Of a DNA stretch of 64,000 bases, positions 10,870 to 24,335 are shown in pieces. Position 1 is the first letter of the stretch, and each line of letters begins with the position of its first letter. Location: NCBI RefSeq assembly GCF_003945595.2, contig NW_024104367.1, forward strand, positions 1,877,981 through 1,941,980, written 5' to 3'. The translations under genes and the position numbers were made by a program. The notes under the pieces are model-generated. The model was not told where the DNA came from and made no database searches. It saw only the letters and a list, made by a program, of their open reading frames with translations. The DNA comes from Pipra filicauda (Eukaryota; Chordata; Aves; Passeriformes; Pipridae).

Positions 10870-13800
10870 TGGAAAGGGAGAAGTTGTCTTAAGCTGTTTT
10901 ATTGCATTGCATCTTTGACCTGAGTGTAGTCAAGAAAAATCAATATTTTGCATAGACTTCTGGAGTTGGCTTTGTGGGTGGATGAGGACAGGCTGCTTTA
11001 TTTAATGAAGCTGGTGGCATGGAGTAAATGTTGTCACCGAGTTTGTCACCACATATTGGAGGGAAAGCAATGATTTCTAAAAAGGCTGCTGTTTGCGCAT
11101 TTATTGATCTTTTGGTGGAGCTGTAGCTACCGGTCCTTTTGCGATGCCAGATTATTTTATCAGTGACACATCTTGTGTTTCCTCCTCAGTCCATTTATAT
11201 TCCCTTTAGGCACTGGCAGTGCATGGCAAAGCAGCCTCAGTTTTCTGGCAGAAGGTGGCATTTTCTTTCAGAGTTGTTGCATTCACCCTCTATCACTGCC
11301 ATGCTAAAAATGTCTAATAATTAAGAACTGATGTAAGTTTGGTTATAAAGAGCCAGTGGGTTCTGACTGCAGGCTTTAAGGTTGTTACTTCATATGCTGT
11401 GTCTTTCCAATATAAAAATGGAAGACTCTCACTCTACTGTTCAGTGAAGCAAACTCTTCTCAGACACTCAGAGGATCCCAGTAAGTCACAAAAGGTGAAA
11501 TAAGAGAATCTATATCATTGTTCTTGACAGCCATAAAAGACAATTTATGATGAGTTTTGGCTCATGAATTTCAACACCAGTGGAATTAAGAAAACCTCTT
11601 ACAGTGTTACCAGAATGATGGTTGCCAGCTGCAAATGGCAGGGCTTTTTAGATCTGCTTGCTGTGTGATGGGAAGTCACTTACAGAAAGATTGACTTGAT
11701 GGTATATTTTAATATTGTTAAACAGCTGCATGTACGGGATAATGAGTCCCTAAACTTGTTTGATCAAAGTGAATCAAGCAAACTTGTTAAAGTCCTTAAA
11801 GTCTCATCATTTGTGAAGTTTAAAAATTATTTTAAAAATAGAGTCTAATTGAGGTACATATTGCCATTTCTGTTTCTTCATGCTCCACAAAGCCAATTAA
11901 TTCTCTCAGCAAACCAAATGTGTGACAAGGAAGAATTGAGCACAGCTCAAGGGTACTCATATCTTTGAAGGTTTATTTTTGGATGGGTCGCAGGCAAGAA
12001 ACTTTTGAGCCTGTGAAATTTCAGAAGTGTCTAGGTAGTCACAAAGGCACTGAATGCCATCGATGCCTGAACTCAGGGAGATGCATGAGATGGAGACATG
12101 GGCTCAAAGGGGGATCCAAGAGGTTGGGTGAGCTGGTGGAGGTCTTTCGGTGTTGTAAGTTGGCCATGCAGATGTTAGTGTTTTTAAGATCACCTATTCT
12201 AGCAATATCAGTTTTTTGTCTTGAGTAGGCAAGCACAGAGTTTTTTGTGTGTGACATCTCCTTTAAGGGGGCTTGGAGAGATGCAAATCTTCTTAGAGCA
12301 TTTCCAGCTGCCACTGCACCACTAGAGGGAACAGGAGGCTGGTCTAGGGAAATCCTGATCCAGATGGCTGGTGGAGTTTTATGGCCCAGATTAGAGTGGT
12401 GCAAAAGGTTACATTATCAGCAAGAAGTTGCTGCCTCAGAGACAAGTTTTTTAGCTTATCTTTAATATTCATAGCTTCCAGATAGCTAAGGTCAGTCCTC
12501 CTAACTCAGAGCAGCAGATAAATAAAACGTTTCAGCAGTGGCTCATTAGTGGCATGTGGCATCATCTTAATCCTTTTCCTCCTCAGAGAATTAATGTTTA
12601 AAAAACAAAAGTCCCATAAAACATTAGGCTTGCACTCTGTTAATTAGCTAATAAATATTTGTTTTCAGTTCCTCTGTGTCTCTTACTTGCAGATGTTTGC
12701 ATCTAAACCAGGAGAGTTGTCTATTTAGAGCTCACAGGGTAATTTCTTCCCTACCTGGCAAAAAGATGTTGGTCTTTTTAAGCAGAATAAAATAACCAGT
12801 TGCTTCTCTACCCTCTGGTGCACTTTAATCAGTTTTCCATCCCGTTTTCCAACCAGGGTTTTCTTAGTACTACCAGTCTGAGACTCTGAAGATAGATATC
12901 TTGTTTGCTGGTGTATCTGTAAAGCGCCTTTAGCACAAAGTCATTATCTGAGAGCTGCAAACCAGAATTGATCTGGTTTAGGCTTAGCATAATTTCCATG
13001 TCTGGACTGACCTGAATGTTATTGTCCAACAGGTTTCTGAAAATGTCAAGAGCCAGAGGGGAGGTCCCAGTGAAATTGAAGTTCTTCCTTCCCTCGGAGT
13101 AACTGAATTTTCAAGTCCCTAAGCCCTGTAAATAAAAGAGAAAAATTGGTAATAAGAAAGGGAATTAATAGGATAGTCTTTCACAGGATTTATATAGCTT
13201 TCAAAAACTGTTGCATTATTGTGTTTAAAAGTGCTGGTCTACAGCACTTTCACACCAGGAAGATAAGATTAAAAACTTGAAGGGGCAGCTCTGGGAATTA
13301 GCAGCCAGAAGAGCTGATGGATTTGAAATAAAATAAAAGCTGCTATTGGGGAAAATTTATTTTGAAGCTAAAATAGTGTGGCTGCCAATGAAGTATTCAA
13401 CAGACTTGAATGTTTACCTTAATATTGATGCCACATTTCAATTTAGTAGGCAAGTACTTCTTTTCAACTACTGTTGTCATTATGGAAATCAGCTGAATGA
13501 ATCTGTGCCATGTAATCCATTATGGAGTAAATTGGAATCCGAGGCGAAGTTCCCGTTAGGCAGATGTGAGATCCTGTTTGGATGCGTGTGCAAAGTCATG
13601 TTATTGCAGCCCTCTGGAATGCACTGCATTTGGATGGGAGAAAATCCAACCAGGAGTTAGAATGGTCTTTTAATTAGAAGGAAGAAAAATGAACAAGCAC
13701 TGATGCATCGGCAGAGCATCTGTCTTTGTTAAAGATCTCTTTTTTGGGGAAGCTATCTGTTTTAAACCTGTAGAATTTACGATGAAATACGTCTTTGCAG

Positions 13801-15061
13801 TGAGCTTTATTTAAGGGAAACAAGGGCACGGGTTGCAGTATTAGAGTTGGTGTGTTCACTCGTGATGACTTTATTTGTAATGTATTTCTGAGTGTCTGTA
13901 AAGTCCTCTCCCTCTTTCTCTCAAATGTGTCTATGTTCTCATTTATTCTTGCTGTGAAAATGGCACAGAAGTATTGTCTTATTCATAGTTCTACTGTGCA
14001 GATAATGCATTGGAGATGAGATTGAGTTGATTGCTTCTGAAGGAAGGTGCTATTGGAGCATTCCAAGTTCCTACAGCTTTCCAGTTTTTCACTGAAAGTC
14101 TTTTTGAGTACAGTTTTGCAAAAAAAACCAAATTTGGCACTTTATTTTGAGCCTTTCCTGCATGCAAACTCATGCAAAAGGGGTCAGTGTTACTGCTACT
14201 TACTTTTTTTAATGAATACGTGGTCTTTTCATTGGAGGCTTTCTTTTTTTGCCTGCAGTTTGCTTTAGGGAGTTTTTGCTAAGGATTTCCATCTCCCAAT
14301 ATTGTTCAGTTGTCTGTCTTACTTTTTTCTTCCCTTATGAGAGCTTTAGAAATTTTCTGGGCAAACAAATTGATTGTTACACTGCAGTGTGGGAGGATTT
14401 TGTGTTGCATTTGTTTGAAAACGTTATTGCTCCTGGAGCTTCATGTTAAACTAACAAACTTCCGTAGTCCTTGCTCTCTTTTCTGCTCCATTTGCATTTT
14501 TTTTTCTGACTCCCTAGAAATAATCTACAGTGGTGCTAAAAGGAAGTTAATGAACAAAACATAAGAGTGCTGCAGGAATTAACAGAACTGTGAGTAGGAA
14601 ATGCATATTCTTAGAAAAGGTTTGGTGTCAGCAGAATCCAAGATCACAGGATGAATTATTTCTTTTCTTTTCTTATTTGTTCTCAGGCTATTTATCTACA
14701 GTATTTAGTACAGAGGGAAACAGAATAAAGTTTCTACCGGTATTTCCAGGGAAAAAACCCCACAACAAAGTGAAGCAAAAGCATGTAAAGCAGACTGGGC
14801 CTAAGGAATTCTAAAAGTTAACCTATTTTTTTCTAGTGTATAACTGCTATGCTGTTCACTTGTAGTTAGCTTGTTAAGACCATACAGAATACTTAATGTT
14901 AGAAAGAAGTATCTGTAGGTCTGTTTCACACCCAGAAGTTCCATAGGTGCAGTGGATGATATAAAATACATGCTTTGCAGAAATCTGCATATCTGAACAA
15001 GAATTCCACCTGTCAACAATGTTCCTCCACAGAACTCAGTTGCATTTTGTGGCGTGGGCCA
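10870..15061. other. Mostly unique noncoding sequence
   Basis: No gene is recognised. It contains the MIR-like fragment at 11651-11695. Overlapping opposite-strand open frames at 11965-12465 and 13346-14564 have no recognisable domains. Confidence 0.55.
11651..11695 (+). mobile_element. Probable MIR core fragment
   Basis: CTTGCTGTGTGATGGGAAGT followed by CACTTACAG closely follows the MIR core 'CTTGCTGTGTGACCTTGGGCAAGTCACTT'. It is short and diverged. Confidence 0.4.
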
Positions 15062-15435
15062 CAAAACTGAGGATGTTCAACCTGGGAAGAGAGGGCTCCA
15101 GGGAGACTGTAGAGCACCTTCCAGTGCCTGGAGGGGATACAAGAGAGCTGGAGAGGGACTTCTGACAAGGCCATGTTGTGATAGTACAAAGGGGGACTGG
15201 CTTCAAACTAGAAAAGGAGAGATTTAGATTAGATGTTAAGGAGAAATTCTGTCCTGTGAAGGTGGTGAGGCACTGGCACCGGTTCCCCAGAGAAGCTGTG
15301 GATGCCCCATCCCTGGCAGTGTTCAAGGCCATGTTGGATGGGGCTTGGAGCAACCTGGTCTAGTGGGAGGTGTTGAATTAGATGATCTTTAAGATCCCTT
15401 CCAGCCCAAACCATTCTGTGATTCTGTGATTTTTA
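15062..15435 (+). mobile_element. CR1 LINE fragment with 3' tail
   Basis: It starts near AACTGAGGATGTTCAACCTG and continues through AGAGAGGGCTCCAGGGAGAC and the 'GATGCCCCATCCCTGGCAGT' block. It ends AACCATTCTGTGATTCTGTG. Frame 15178-15360 encodes a CR1 ORF2 C-terminal piece including VVRHWHRFPREAVDAPSL. It is 5'-truncated and inactive. Confidence 0.95.
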
Positions 15436-17218
15436 TGAGCCGCAGCAATACAACAGAAACACAGCACACCATGGAACAGAAGGTCCCATTGACCACAGCT
15501 GGTGTTTGGAATGTGTATTGAAATCACCAAGTAATCACAGCATATGCTGAAGGAGGGAAACTACCCTCTCTTCCACCTTTCAAACACCTCCCCAGCACTG
15601 CAGATGCATTACCAAATGGAAACTTCACATCAGTGCCAAAAATTAAGGACTGAACACAGCTTGTTGGTACATCTTAAAAACGACGATCCGTGCTATCTAC
15701 AGAGTCTTGAAATTAGTGTTTTAAATGTGGGACAAACCTTGAGACCCAGCGTACCAAGTAAGGAGCAGAAGAGGTTTGATATCCTTCTAGATCTTCTGGA
15801 CATATGAAATGGCCTTTTTCTTCCCTCTGTCAGGGTTTATTACCTTTGTTAAGAGGACAATAACATAGATCCAGTGTAAGAGTCGTGTCTCTGCTAAACT
15901 TTGGCAAGTGGTGGTGCTGAGGACTATTTTGGTCCTGTATTTTGGGCAGCTGAGAAGCAGTGCCATAGCTGCACGCTACCCATCACAACATCATGGAATC
16001 ATTTAGGTTGGAAAAGACCCTTAAGATCGTGGAGTCCAGCTGTCAAATTGCCATATTGCTCATGTGTACTCCTACATAAGCTGGTGCTTTTGAAAACACA
16101 GTGTTCACATGAATAGTTAAATCCATTTAAAATATCCTTTTTTTTGAGCAAGTTTTCAGTCATTTTCGTGTATCAACTAATCTTAAATACGGCAATTTGT
16201 AGGTGGCAACTTTCCCTGGAACCTCCATTTCTACAGGCTGTTTAATGTTCTTTTGGCAATCATGTACATTTTATTGGTGGTTTGGTGTTTTGGTTTGTTT
16301 GGGGGTTTTTTTGGTTTGAATATTGATTTTATTGTGCTACTTGGTTTTGCCTGACTAATTTTCAGGTATGGAAGTAAGCCTCAAACCAACCTTAAATTTC
16401 AAAAATGTGACAGTAGTGTTAATCGTAAGGACTCCACTGGTAGCCTTGAGGTTTTTAGGTTTACTAATAGATTCATGTAAATCAGTGTTACAGGTATTTC
16501 AATGCTAAATTATGATTGGTAAAAATTTAATCAAAACCCACCCAAAACCCAACCTCATGCAGTTCCTCTGATTTCATGTAGAAATTATGACCAACACAGT
16601 ACCAAACTGCATTTTGGAACTCTCTGGATGCTCAGTACTTCAGAGCATCAGGCAAGTTATCTGGATCCTTAAAAATTAAACCAAAGCCTTTTCATTTTTC
16701 ATTTGAATTTTATTAAAAAACTGAAAAATATTTTTGCACGTTAGAGTCAAGAACCCAAAACAAGGTCCTTAAATGTCCAGAGGAGTGGGACTTTCTGCTC
16801 AGAATTTATCCAGGGACGTCTTTATGTGTTCCACAATCACCATTTTATAGCAGTCACTGAATGAAGTGAGCAGGCTTTGCTTTAACTCCCCTGTGGACAG
16901 AGGGGAACTCCCAAGAGAAAACAATGGTGTCTTTTCTGCATAGGCATCGAGCTGTTCTCCACACATTGCATCCAAGCCTTGAAACTCATCATGTCCCCAT
17001 GGTTTATGCCCTGGCTCTTATTATAGAGGCAGAACTTTCTCAGTATGAAGGGAAAGGCAGAATTTGTGTTATAGTTTATGCAGTCAGTTTGAAGTGTTTA
17101 AATTGCTCCCGAACCCGTTTCCAGTAAAAGTTCTTCTAAAATGTATGAATTTTGGCATTAATTTCTTTGGCAATAGCCTGAGAAGATGGTAAATAAGACT
17201 AATGATCTGATGGCGGAT
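15436..17218. other. Noncoding sequence with one CR1 tail
   Basis: Apart from the CR1 tail at 15984-16055 and a G/T-rich low-complexity tract at about 16270-16320, no feature is recognised. Confidence 0.55.
15984..16055 (-). mobile_element. CR1 LINE 3' end (antisense)
   Basis: ATCATGGAATCATTTAGGTT followed by GGAAAAGACCCTTAAGATCG and GAGTCCAGCTG is the reverse complement of a CR1 tail. Only about 70 bases are recognisable. Confidence 0.85.
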
Positions 17219-17440
17219 AACAGAAAGATCATTGAGTTCAATTCCTGACCATGCACAGGACAACCCCAAGAGTCACACTGTGTGCCTGAGAGCATTGTTG
17301 AAACACTTCTTGAACTCTGTCAGGTTTGGTGCTGTGACCACTGCCCTGGGGAACCTGTTCCAGTGCCCAACCACTCTCTGGCTAAAGAACCTTTTCCTAA
17401 GATCCAGCCTAAACCTCCCCTGACACAGCTTCATGGTAAA
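17219..17440 (-). mobile_element. CR1 LINE fragment (antisense)
   Basis: The + strand carries CACTGTGTGCCTGAGAGCAT, GGTGCTGTGACCACTGCCCT and AAGAACCTTTTCCTAAGATC, the reverse complement of CR1. The minus-strand translation contains CQGRFRLDLRKRFFSQRVVG and then HWNRFPRAVVTAP, the CR1 ORF2 C-terminus. The terminal octamer repeats are missing or eroded. It belongs to the same subgroup as the copies at 29470 and 38471. Confidence 0.93.
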
Positions 17441-19162
17441 CATACTGTCATAGTTAGAAATAGGGAGTAAGGGTTTGATGCGTTTCACGCTGCTGTGGCA
17501 TGTGCGGCTCTGAATGACTGTGATTAAATAAGAGGAGCATTGTCTAAACACAGGTGAAGTGTTTCATCTCAGCACATCACTCTCAAAGCAAGGGCGTCAC
17601 ACTGTAAAATGCTCCCTGCACCCTGGCATTTCTGCAAACAGGAGATTTTATATCCTTTAGAAAGGCTATTGTTGATGACTGGGAGGCTTCTTCAGCGAAG
17701 GGATCATGAAAGAACCGGTAAAAGGAGGGGAAAGTCCGTCTCATGGGAAATCTCTGATGGAGTTGGGACGGAAGGGCTGGCCATGCTTTAAATATTTAAT
17801 ACTCCCAGAATGAAATGGAAAACTATATGTCATCGTGATGCTGTGTGACACACACAGACAGTGTATATACACAAGGTAAATAGTACGTGCAGTTCTCGCA
17901 CGATTTTCTTGAAGCACTGTTGTATTCTTAGTATTCGCTTTTATAGTGTAGCAACAGAAAATGTATTTGGATTCAGAGTAAATCAAGCTACACAATAAAA
18001 ATGTTTTTCTGGGTCGAGGCATTCTGGGTAGCAGCTCTAAATATTTGTGCTGCAGGGAAAAAAGTCAGCCTTAGACTGTCACCTGTGCTCTGCCCTTCCA
18101 CCCTTCCTGCTATGAATATATTCTGTATCTGAAGCCACAGGCATCAGTCTGACTCCCTGGAAATTATTCTAGTATTCTGAAATTTTCAGTCCTTGTTATC
18201 TGAAGGAACTGGCAGTCATGACCAGAAGATGATTCCTGTGCCTGGTTTCTGTAGTTTAGTTTCCAGTCATTTGTGATTTGGGCTGTTTGGTACCAGAAAT
18301 AATTAGTATATTTGACAAGTGCTGCTATCATTGTTTGTTTTTCTGGCAGCATACCTGGTACACAGTGTTGCATATCTCTAAATTGATTATCCTCTCATTC
18401 CCACTTGCCTTCTATTAGAGATTTTCCTCTCTTTGCCCTTCTTCCATCCCGTGTTTGCTCTGTAGATCTTCTTCCCATTGAAATTTGGATGTTTCACCCC
18501 TGAAGAGTGAAGAGATTGCCGAGATGATGAGAAGTGGGAACTGAGATGGGAGATTTAATGAGAACCTCGGGTGTGCTGTTTCTAACTCAGGCACTCATAG
18601 CAATGCTCGGTCTTCTCCCTCCATGGGTGAGACCCTGGACTTTATCTGCTTTCACACTCTGGCTTTTTTTCTGTATTTGTATGAAGTTGTTTTGGTAGTT
18701 TGGGTTTTACTTCTCTCACGAGAAGAGCAGAGTTCAAAATCTCTTTGGATGTATCAGAGGTGTAGGCAGAGAATGAGCAGGTGTGGGAGCTCCGGAGTCT
18801 CAGCTGCCCAGCAAACACTGCAAAACAAGCATTGCTGAGAAGAAATTGAGGTTTTGCTTAATTACAGCAGCAGGTAGCACAGCAGAATGTAGTGGGTAAC
18901 CTGGCCCTTAGTGTTGATCTCCCATGCATGTCAAAGACTTCCAAATTAATGAACATTGAGCAAAGTGTGGTAGAGTTGAACACATTACCAAATCTTCATA
19001 AATGTCAAATGCAGGCCTAACAAAGAGAAACCACCAGCTTGGAAAGCCAACGGGGAGGATATTTCACTGCAGAAATGTGTCCCATGAAATTACAAAGTTC
19101 CCTGAATTATCTGAAGTGCTGTTATTTAAATACCCCATAACTAAAAGCTGAAGTGATCTCAG
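17441..19162. other. Unique noncoding sequence
   Basis: No gene or repeat is recognised. Short frames (17609-17791 +, 17741-18022 -, 18623-18838 +) are unsupported. Confidence 0.55.
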
Positions 19163-19350
19163 GTTCTGACACAGGTTGCCCAGAGAAGCTGTGGCTGCCC
19201 CCATCCCTGGAAGTGTCCAAGGCCAGGTTGGATGGGGCTCTGGGCAACCTGGTCTAGTGGAAGGTGTCCCTGCCCATGGTAGGGAACTGGGTGATCTTTA
19301 AAGTCTCTTCCATCTCAAACCATTCTAAGACAATTTGATTCTATGATCCT
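19163..19350 (+). mobile_element. CR1 LINE 3' fragment
   Basis: GACACAGGTTGCCCAGAGAA, GTGTCCAAGGCCAGGTTGGA and AACCTGGTCTAGTGGAAGGT lead to a tail with ATTCTAAGACAATTTGATTC then TATGATC, which is partly degraded. It is a short 5'-truncated copy. Confidence 0.93.
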
Positions 19351-20040
19351 GGGTTTTTTCACAAGTTAAGCTAAAGCTTTCATTAGCTTTGGAAGAAAAC
19401 AAAGGCCACAGTATATGTATTCTGAAAACACACAAGGGAAATAAAATGCCTGTCATGGGGAAAAAAGAGAGAACAATTTTCCCTTCCTTAATACTGTAAA
19501 AATTCAAGAAAGTCTACATATGGATTTTTTTTTAATCTAACCTTGATAATGTTGAATTTGGAGAACTGGATGAACTGTGCATCAAGCTAATGGTCATGAT
19601 AATCCCTGAAATCAATACAGAAAAGGATTGCTTATTTAGTAGAAATGTCTTAACTTGGACATTCAAGGAATAAAATAAAATTAACCATTTCCTCTCCAAA
19701 TATATTTTGAAAGGAGCATGTGTTTGCTGACATGATTTATGTGAGAAAGGATTTCATTTAATATCAAGTCTTTGGGCAATCATCTCAGCTGAGGGCAGAA
19801 TCCATTTCTTGCACAGCTGTACTATGAATTCAGTTGTTATTCCCTGCATTTATTTGTATTTTTGACCGATTCCTGTGGAATGAGGCTTTCTGTGCTTTTA
19901 CTTCTCTCTCTCACTCCCCCCCCCATCATGTTCTAACCTATTAGGTAACCAGTTTTACAAAAAATGGAAGAAAAAGACCCCAAATGTTAGTGAAATCAGA
20001 AAGAATCTGGAAAATTTGTCTGGTTTGTGTGGCTGTGGTG

Positions 20041-20160
20041 CTTAGGGACATGGTTTAGTGGTGAACATGGCACTGTTAGGCTGATGTTTGGACTCAATGA
20101 TCTTTTTTCTAACCTTAAACCCCAATGAGGTTTTTTCTAACCTTAATAATTCTGTGTTTG
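20041..20160 (+). mobile_element. CR1 LINE 3' end with internal duplication
   Basis: CTTAGGGACATGGTTTAGTG, then GACTCAATGATC and a tail AATAATTCTGTG match the CR1 subfamily with 'GGACATGGTTTAGTGG'. The segment TTTTTTCTAACCTTAA occurs twice (20103-20118 and 20131-20146), a local 28-bp-period duplication inside the tail. Confidence 0.85.
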
Positions 20161-23100
20161 GAAGCAGCTAATTTGTAGGTCCAAATTAACCCCAGCACTT
20201 AATTGCTTTTGCTTAGTGAAGGTGATCTGACGATGGAGAGGACGGAGAGGCAGAGCCCACGTGTCCTTTGGCATTTCTGCTCTTTGCACTGGTGTTTTTT
20301 AGCAGCTTTGGCAGGTTATTTGTGTCTCAAAGCAAGCTCTGAACAAACTGGTGTAGGAAATAGTGGCCGTCTGGTGTGGACACCTGAAGTGCATCAAGGA
20401 CTCCCTCACCCTGCCCAAGTAAAGGGAGCAAGCTGGTGGCTGTGCATTACTTTCTCATTTTTAAAACCAGTTCACTCTGCTGTTGTTTTACTAGATCATA
20501 TTTTTGTTTATATTGTTCAACATAAAGACCAGTTATTGCTGTGGGTAAATGCTGAACAAAATTATTCCCTTAGGCTCGATCAGCAGCATCTGATAGCGAG
20601 GTGTCTCTCTGAAGTGTGTCTTTAAGTACCTTCAATACCTACGTAAAAACTGAGCAATACTCACATTCTACAGCCTACTTTAAAAATGCCAAGAGCTGTT
20701 TTGCTTGGTCCTGTCCTTCCGTGCAGGCTGAATTAGTTGGCTTTGCTTTCTGGTACTCCTTTGTGCAGTAAAGGATTGCACACTCAAGTTTGTTGGGGAA
20801 AGGGGGCCTCATCCTTTACAGAGTGATTGACCATGCTCCAAAGAGCATAGCTTCAGAAAGGCAGTTTTTTAGCAGTAAGGTGAGATGAACAAATGATTTG
20901 CTGTGATGGACATTGAGTACAAAATAACAAGAGATATCTACAGTTCTTAGCCAAAACAGTTACATTTTATTGTTTACTAAATGTTGCTCTTAAAAAAAAA
21001 AAATCCAAAAAACTCATCAGCTGTTCTGAATTTTGGTAACTGAATTCAAGCTTCGACTGACAGGGCAGTAAACTGTACTGGGCTGGTGATGTACATTAAT
21101 TTCTTGGCTGGTGTAATGAGGCATATAGTTGTCATGCAGGGTCACTCTGGGCATAGGAAACTGTGCCAGTCGGAAGTGATAACTTGCATTCTGTCCTGCC
21201 CAGGTGGAATCGCAAAGATTTGGCTGCACCAGCCCAGGCTGTAGCCAAGAGCTCATCATGCATGCAGAAACTTGAAGGATCAGATGGTGCCTTATGTGAA
21301 TGGCAGGGGAGCAGAGAATAGTCAGGAACAGATATAGTTGGTATGTCAGCATATTTTATGTTTCCATTCTTTATTCTTGACTTCATAGTTCAAGTCCATT
21401 GATAACTATCGTGCCATCTTCTGCTTATTTCTTTAGCTTACTTGACTACATTTTAGACTTCATTGGTATTGCAGTCCTTTCACTGCTGTGCTCTTGACAC
21501 AAGCCGAGGATGCATCATTTAGGATGATCCTGTCTTTTGCTTTGTTCAATGAAATGACGACAGTAGGATGATGTATGTTGTGCTAAATATATCCTCGGGG
21601 TTTAAAAATGGCATTTGGTTGGACATATGGGGCAGTGCTGTACGACATCAAAAGTCATGCTTAAGAAGATCACGCTTCTTCCTAAAAATCATACATTTCT
21701 GGCAGTTCTCAAGGTGTGTTACAGACCCAATTATTTTTGTTACCAATGTGAACTTCACAACCTGCTTCTTTAGGGTCTGACCTGCTCTGTCATATGTGGT
21801 AAAAACATGTTCCAACCTCTATGTCAAATACTGGAGGGCATTATTATAATCAGCAAGAGACCTTTTTGAAATAGCACTAGTTTTAACAGCAAAGCAGAGT
21901 ATTTTCTTAATACCTGTTCAAGAACTTGGTCATCTGTTAGTTAACAGGCCATAAACACAGGCTCTGATTTTTAGAAATACTTTATTTTTCTTTCCTGATT
22001 GGCCATATGACTTTGAGCTGTCATTGAAAGGCTTCTTTGCTGGAATCAGAGAGTTAGTGAGATTCAGTGCAATATGCTTTAGGTTAGTAGGATTTTTCCA
22101 TTACGCGGTTAGCATAAAAAATGTAAAGAATTATTCTTGGCACTTTTCATGGTGGAATGAAAAGAATAACTGTTATTTCAAAGGCATCTTGCATTATTGA
22201 TGGCTAATCACAAGTAGCTATTTTGAATTTAAAAATAAATTCATAAGAAAAAAAAAAAGACCCTGTAAATCTATTTGCCAGTAGAATCCAGACTTAGGCT
22301 TTTGAGGAGATGCTTCATGTTTCTTCTCATGGGCTGCACACAGCTGATACCTTGCTGTTTACCTGTTCAACTGGTTTTGAATCAAATTCATATGCTTTTT
22401 TCGATGTAATTTTAGTATGTGCTTTGAGTGATTTGCTCACTGACTGGTTTATTAGAACATTAAATGCAGTTTGCAGGTGCAGAGTCAATTCTTACACACT
22501 TGCACACAGCTCAGCCACATCAGGATACAACAGATTTGCAGGATGTGCAAAGGTGGGAAAGAAAAGATTTTTTTTCTTGGGCAACCCAGAATCCTTCATC
22601 TCTTAGTGGCTTAGGAGAAAGCACATTATCCCTGGGGAAATAACGTGGCATATTGGAATTGCACTGAGCTGAAGACAAGCACTCACATGCTCCCAGCTGT
22701 GGAGGACAAAGACACAATGAAAATAAGGAAAGGAGCTAAAGATGGCATTCATTCTCAAAAAGAGTCTTGCTTTTCTGCCTGGTTTCACTTGCAATAGCAG
22801 AAATCAGTTACTACAGAGCTTCGGGGAAGATATTCTGGTTACTTGGTTTAGCGTAGCTGATATCTTCACCTTAAGAAGAAACAATTGCAGGAATGGGCAG
22901 GATGTACAAATGAGTTGTTCTGGGACTGGCAACGTTCATGACTCTGGTTGAAGCTACATTTGAGAGCTCCAAAGTTCAGCAGTGAAAAGGCGTCTGGTGA
23001 CTACGAGGTGAGTGAGATCTAGTGAGGCTCATACTGATGTGTTTTCACTCAAAGGTGTTTCCTTGAAAAAGATGCCTGTGCCCAGCTGATTGCCCCGTTT

Positions 23101-23812
23101 CTCATCTGTTTCTCTCTCCTTCCCCTTCTCCTATTGTGGCACTCATATTTAAATACTTGTATAAGGATTTTTGTCCATTTTAAATTTCTGCCTCTTGAAG
23201 CAAAAGGAAGGATTTTGGAATCGTACATGAGGGATTTTTAATTCCTGTGCAGAGAACAGGTCAAAATGTTATTTTGTTTGCTTTGTCCTTTATTCACATA
23301 GAAATGGAAGAGTGCAAACACAGTCAGGCTTATTAATTTCTAATAACAGATTGAAACTACAGTCTGGTGATGAATTGAGAAATCATTGAGTCAAACTTTC
23401 AGCTGATGGATTTTCCTGTGATTTTTTTTTGTGCTTATGGACTGGGGGAAGAGGAAGCAGGAAAGCTTTAGCTGAATTTGTGAGTGCTTAAAAACAGGAA
23501 AGAAGTTCTCTGTCAGCCTTTTGTGGGAAGTTAGAGAAGCCTTGATATGTTGAGCAAGCTGTTGAGATTACGTAGTGATGAATAATACATGTGTACCAGT
23601 GGAGAGATCTCACTGCTGATTATTTGAGTGAATGTTTTTGTGGCCAAACTACTCGTGAAATATGCAGAGAATTTATTAGAAGTGATACAGAAAAGATTGA
23701 ACAAAGCTGTTGAATGATTGGAAGTGAGGACATTTGTTACAGGAGTGGTTAACCACACTCATTGCATGACTTTTGGAAGACTGGCCATAGGTCTTCACAA
23801 ATAAAGTTGTTA
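20161..23812. other. Unique noncoding sequence
   Basis: No gene is recognised. Overlapping minus-strand open frames at 21017-21386 and a 140-codon plus frame at 20203-20625 have no family resemblance. A short A-run at about 22247 follows AATAAATTCATAAG, but there is no coding relic upstream to make a retrocopy case. Confidence 0.5.
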
Positions 23813-24335
23813 TCACAACCCACAATGTAAAGATTCTTCAACCCACCTGGCTTGAAGAATCTCAACTGGAAACAGTGCATCACAGCCATTGTCATCATCT
23901 TTTTCTTTTTGCTTGAGTAATTGATACTTTATTGATCCCAAAACAGATGCAACAGGAGCAGTGTGGGGTTCCTGATATGAAGTTTTCATGCTGAGGGCAG
24001 TGGGAGAGGCAGACTCCCACATTTTGAGAACATCCAAGAAGGGTAGAACCAATTCTTCGCACTGTGACTGTTCCCTCAAGAAGGCTGACAATTGCATTTC
24101 ACTCAGAGACAAATCAGGATTGTGGCTTTCAGTAAAACAGAACTGATTCCCTGCTGTTTGAGAGGGTTTTGCTCTCAGTGAGGGGCAGGATGTAAAGATG
24201 CACCTGTCACCTCCCACAATTCCTCCCAGCTGAGCTTGAGGCCTCCTCTGGAGCTTCCCTGGCTCTGTGGAGTCTGTGCAGCAGCAACTCCTCAGCCCAG
24301 GTGTCCTTCACACTTGCCCATTCAGGTGTGTGACT
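23813..24335 (-). pseudogene. Decayed or spliced coding-like segment, unidentified
   Basis: Two overlapping minus-strand frames look more protein-like than their surroundings. Frame one (24335-24210) reads SHTPEWASVKDTWAEELLLH onward for 42 codons and ends at TGA just after an AG|GTGACA donor-like site. Frame two (24307-23816) is open for 164 codons and includes LSEMQLSAFLREQSQCEELV and WESASPTALSMKTSYQEPH. A strong donor-like CCAG|GTGGGT lies at 23847/23846, near its end. Either this is a frameshifted pseudogene or part of a real exon. I do not recognise the protein, and chance is not excluded. Confidence 0.3.

Noticed and set aside
22230..22262. AATAAA followed by an A-run as a plus-strand retrocopy end
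   Set aside because: The sequence is generally A-rich, the run is short, and no transcript-like sequence is visible upstream.
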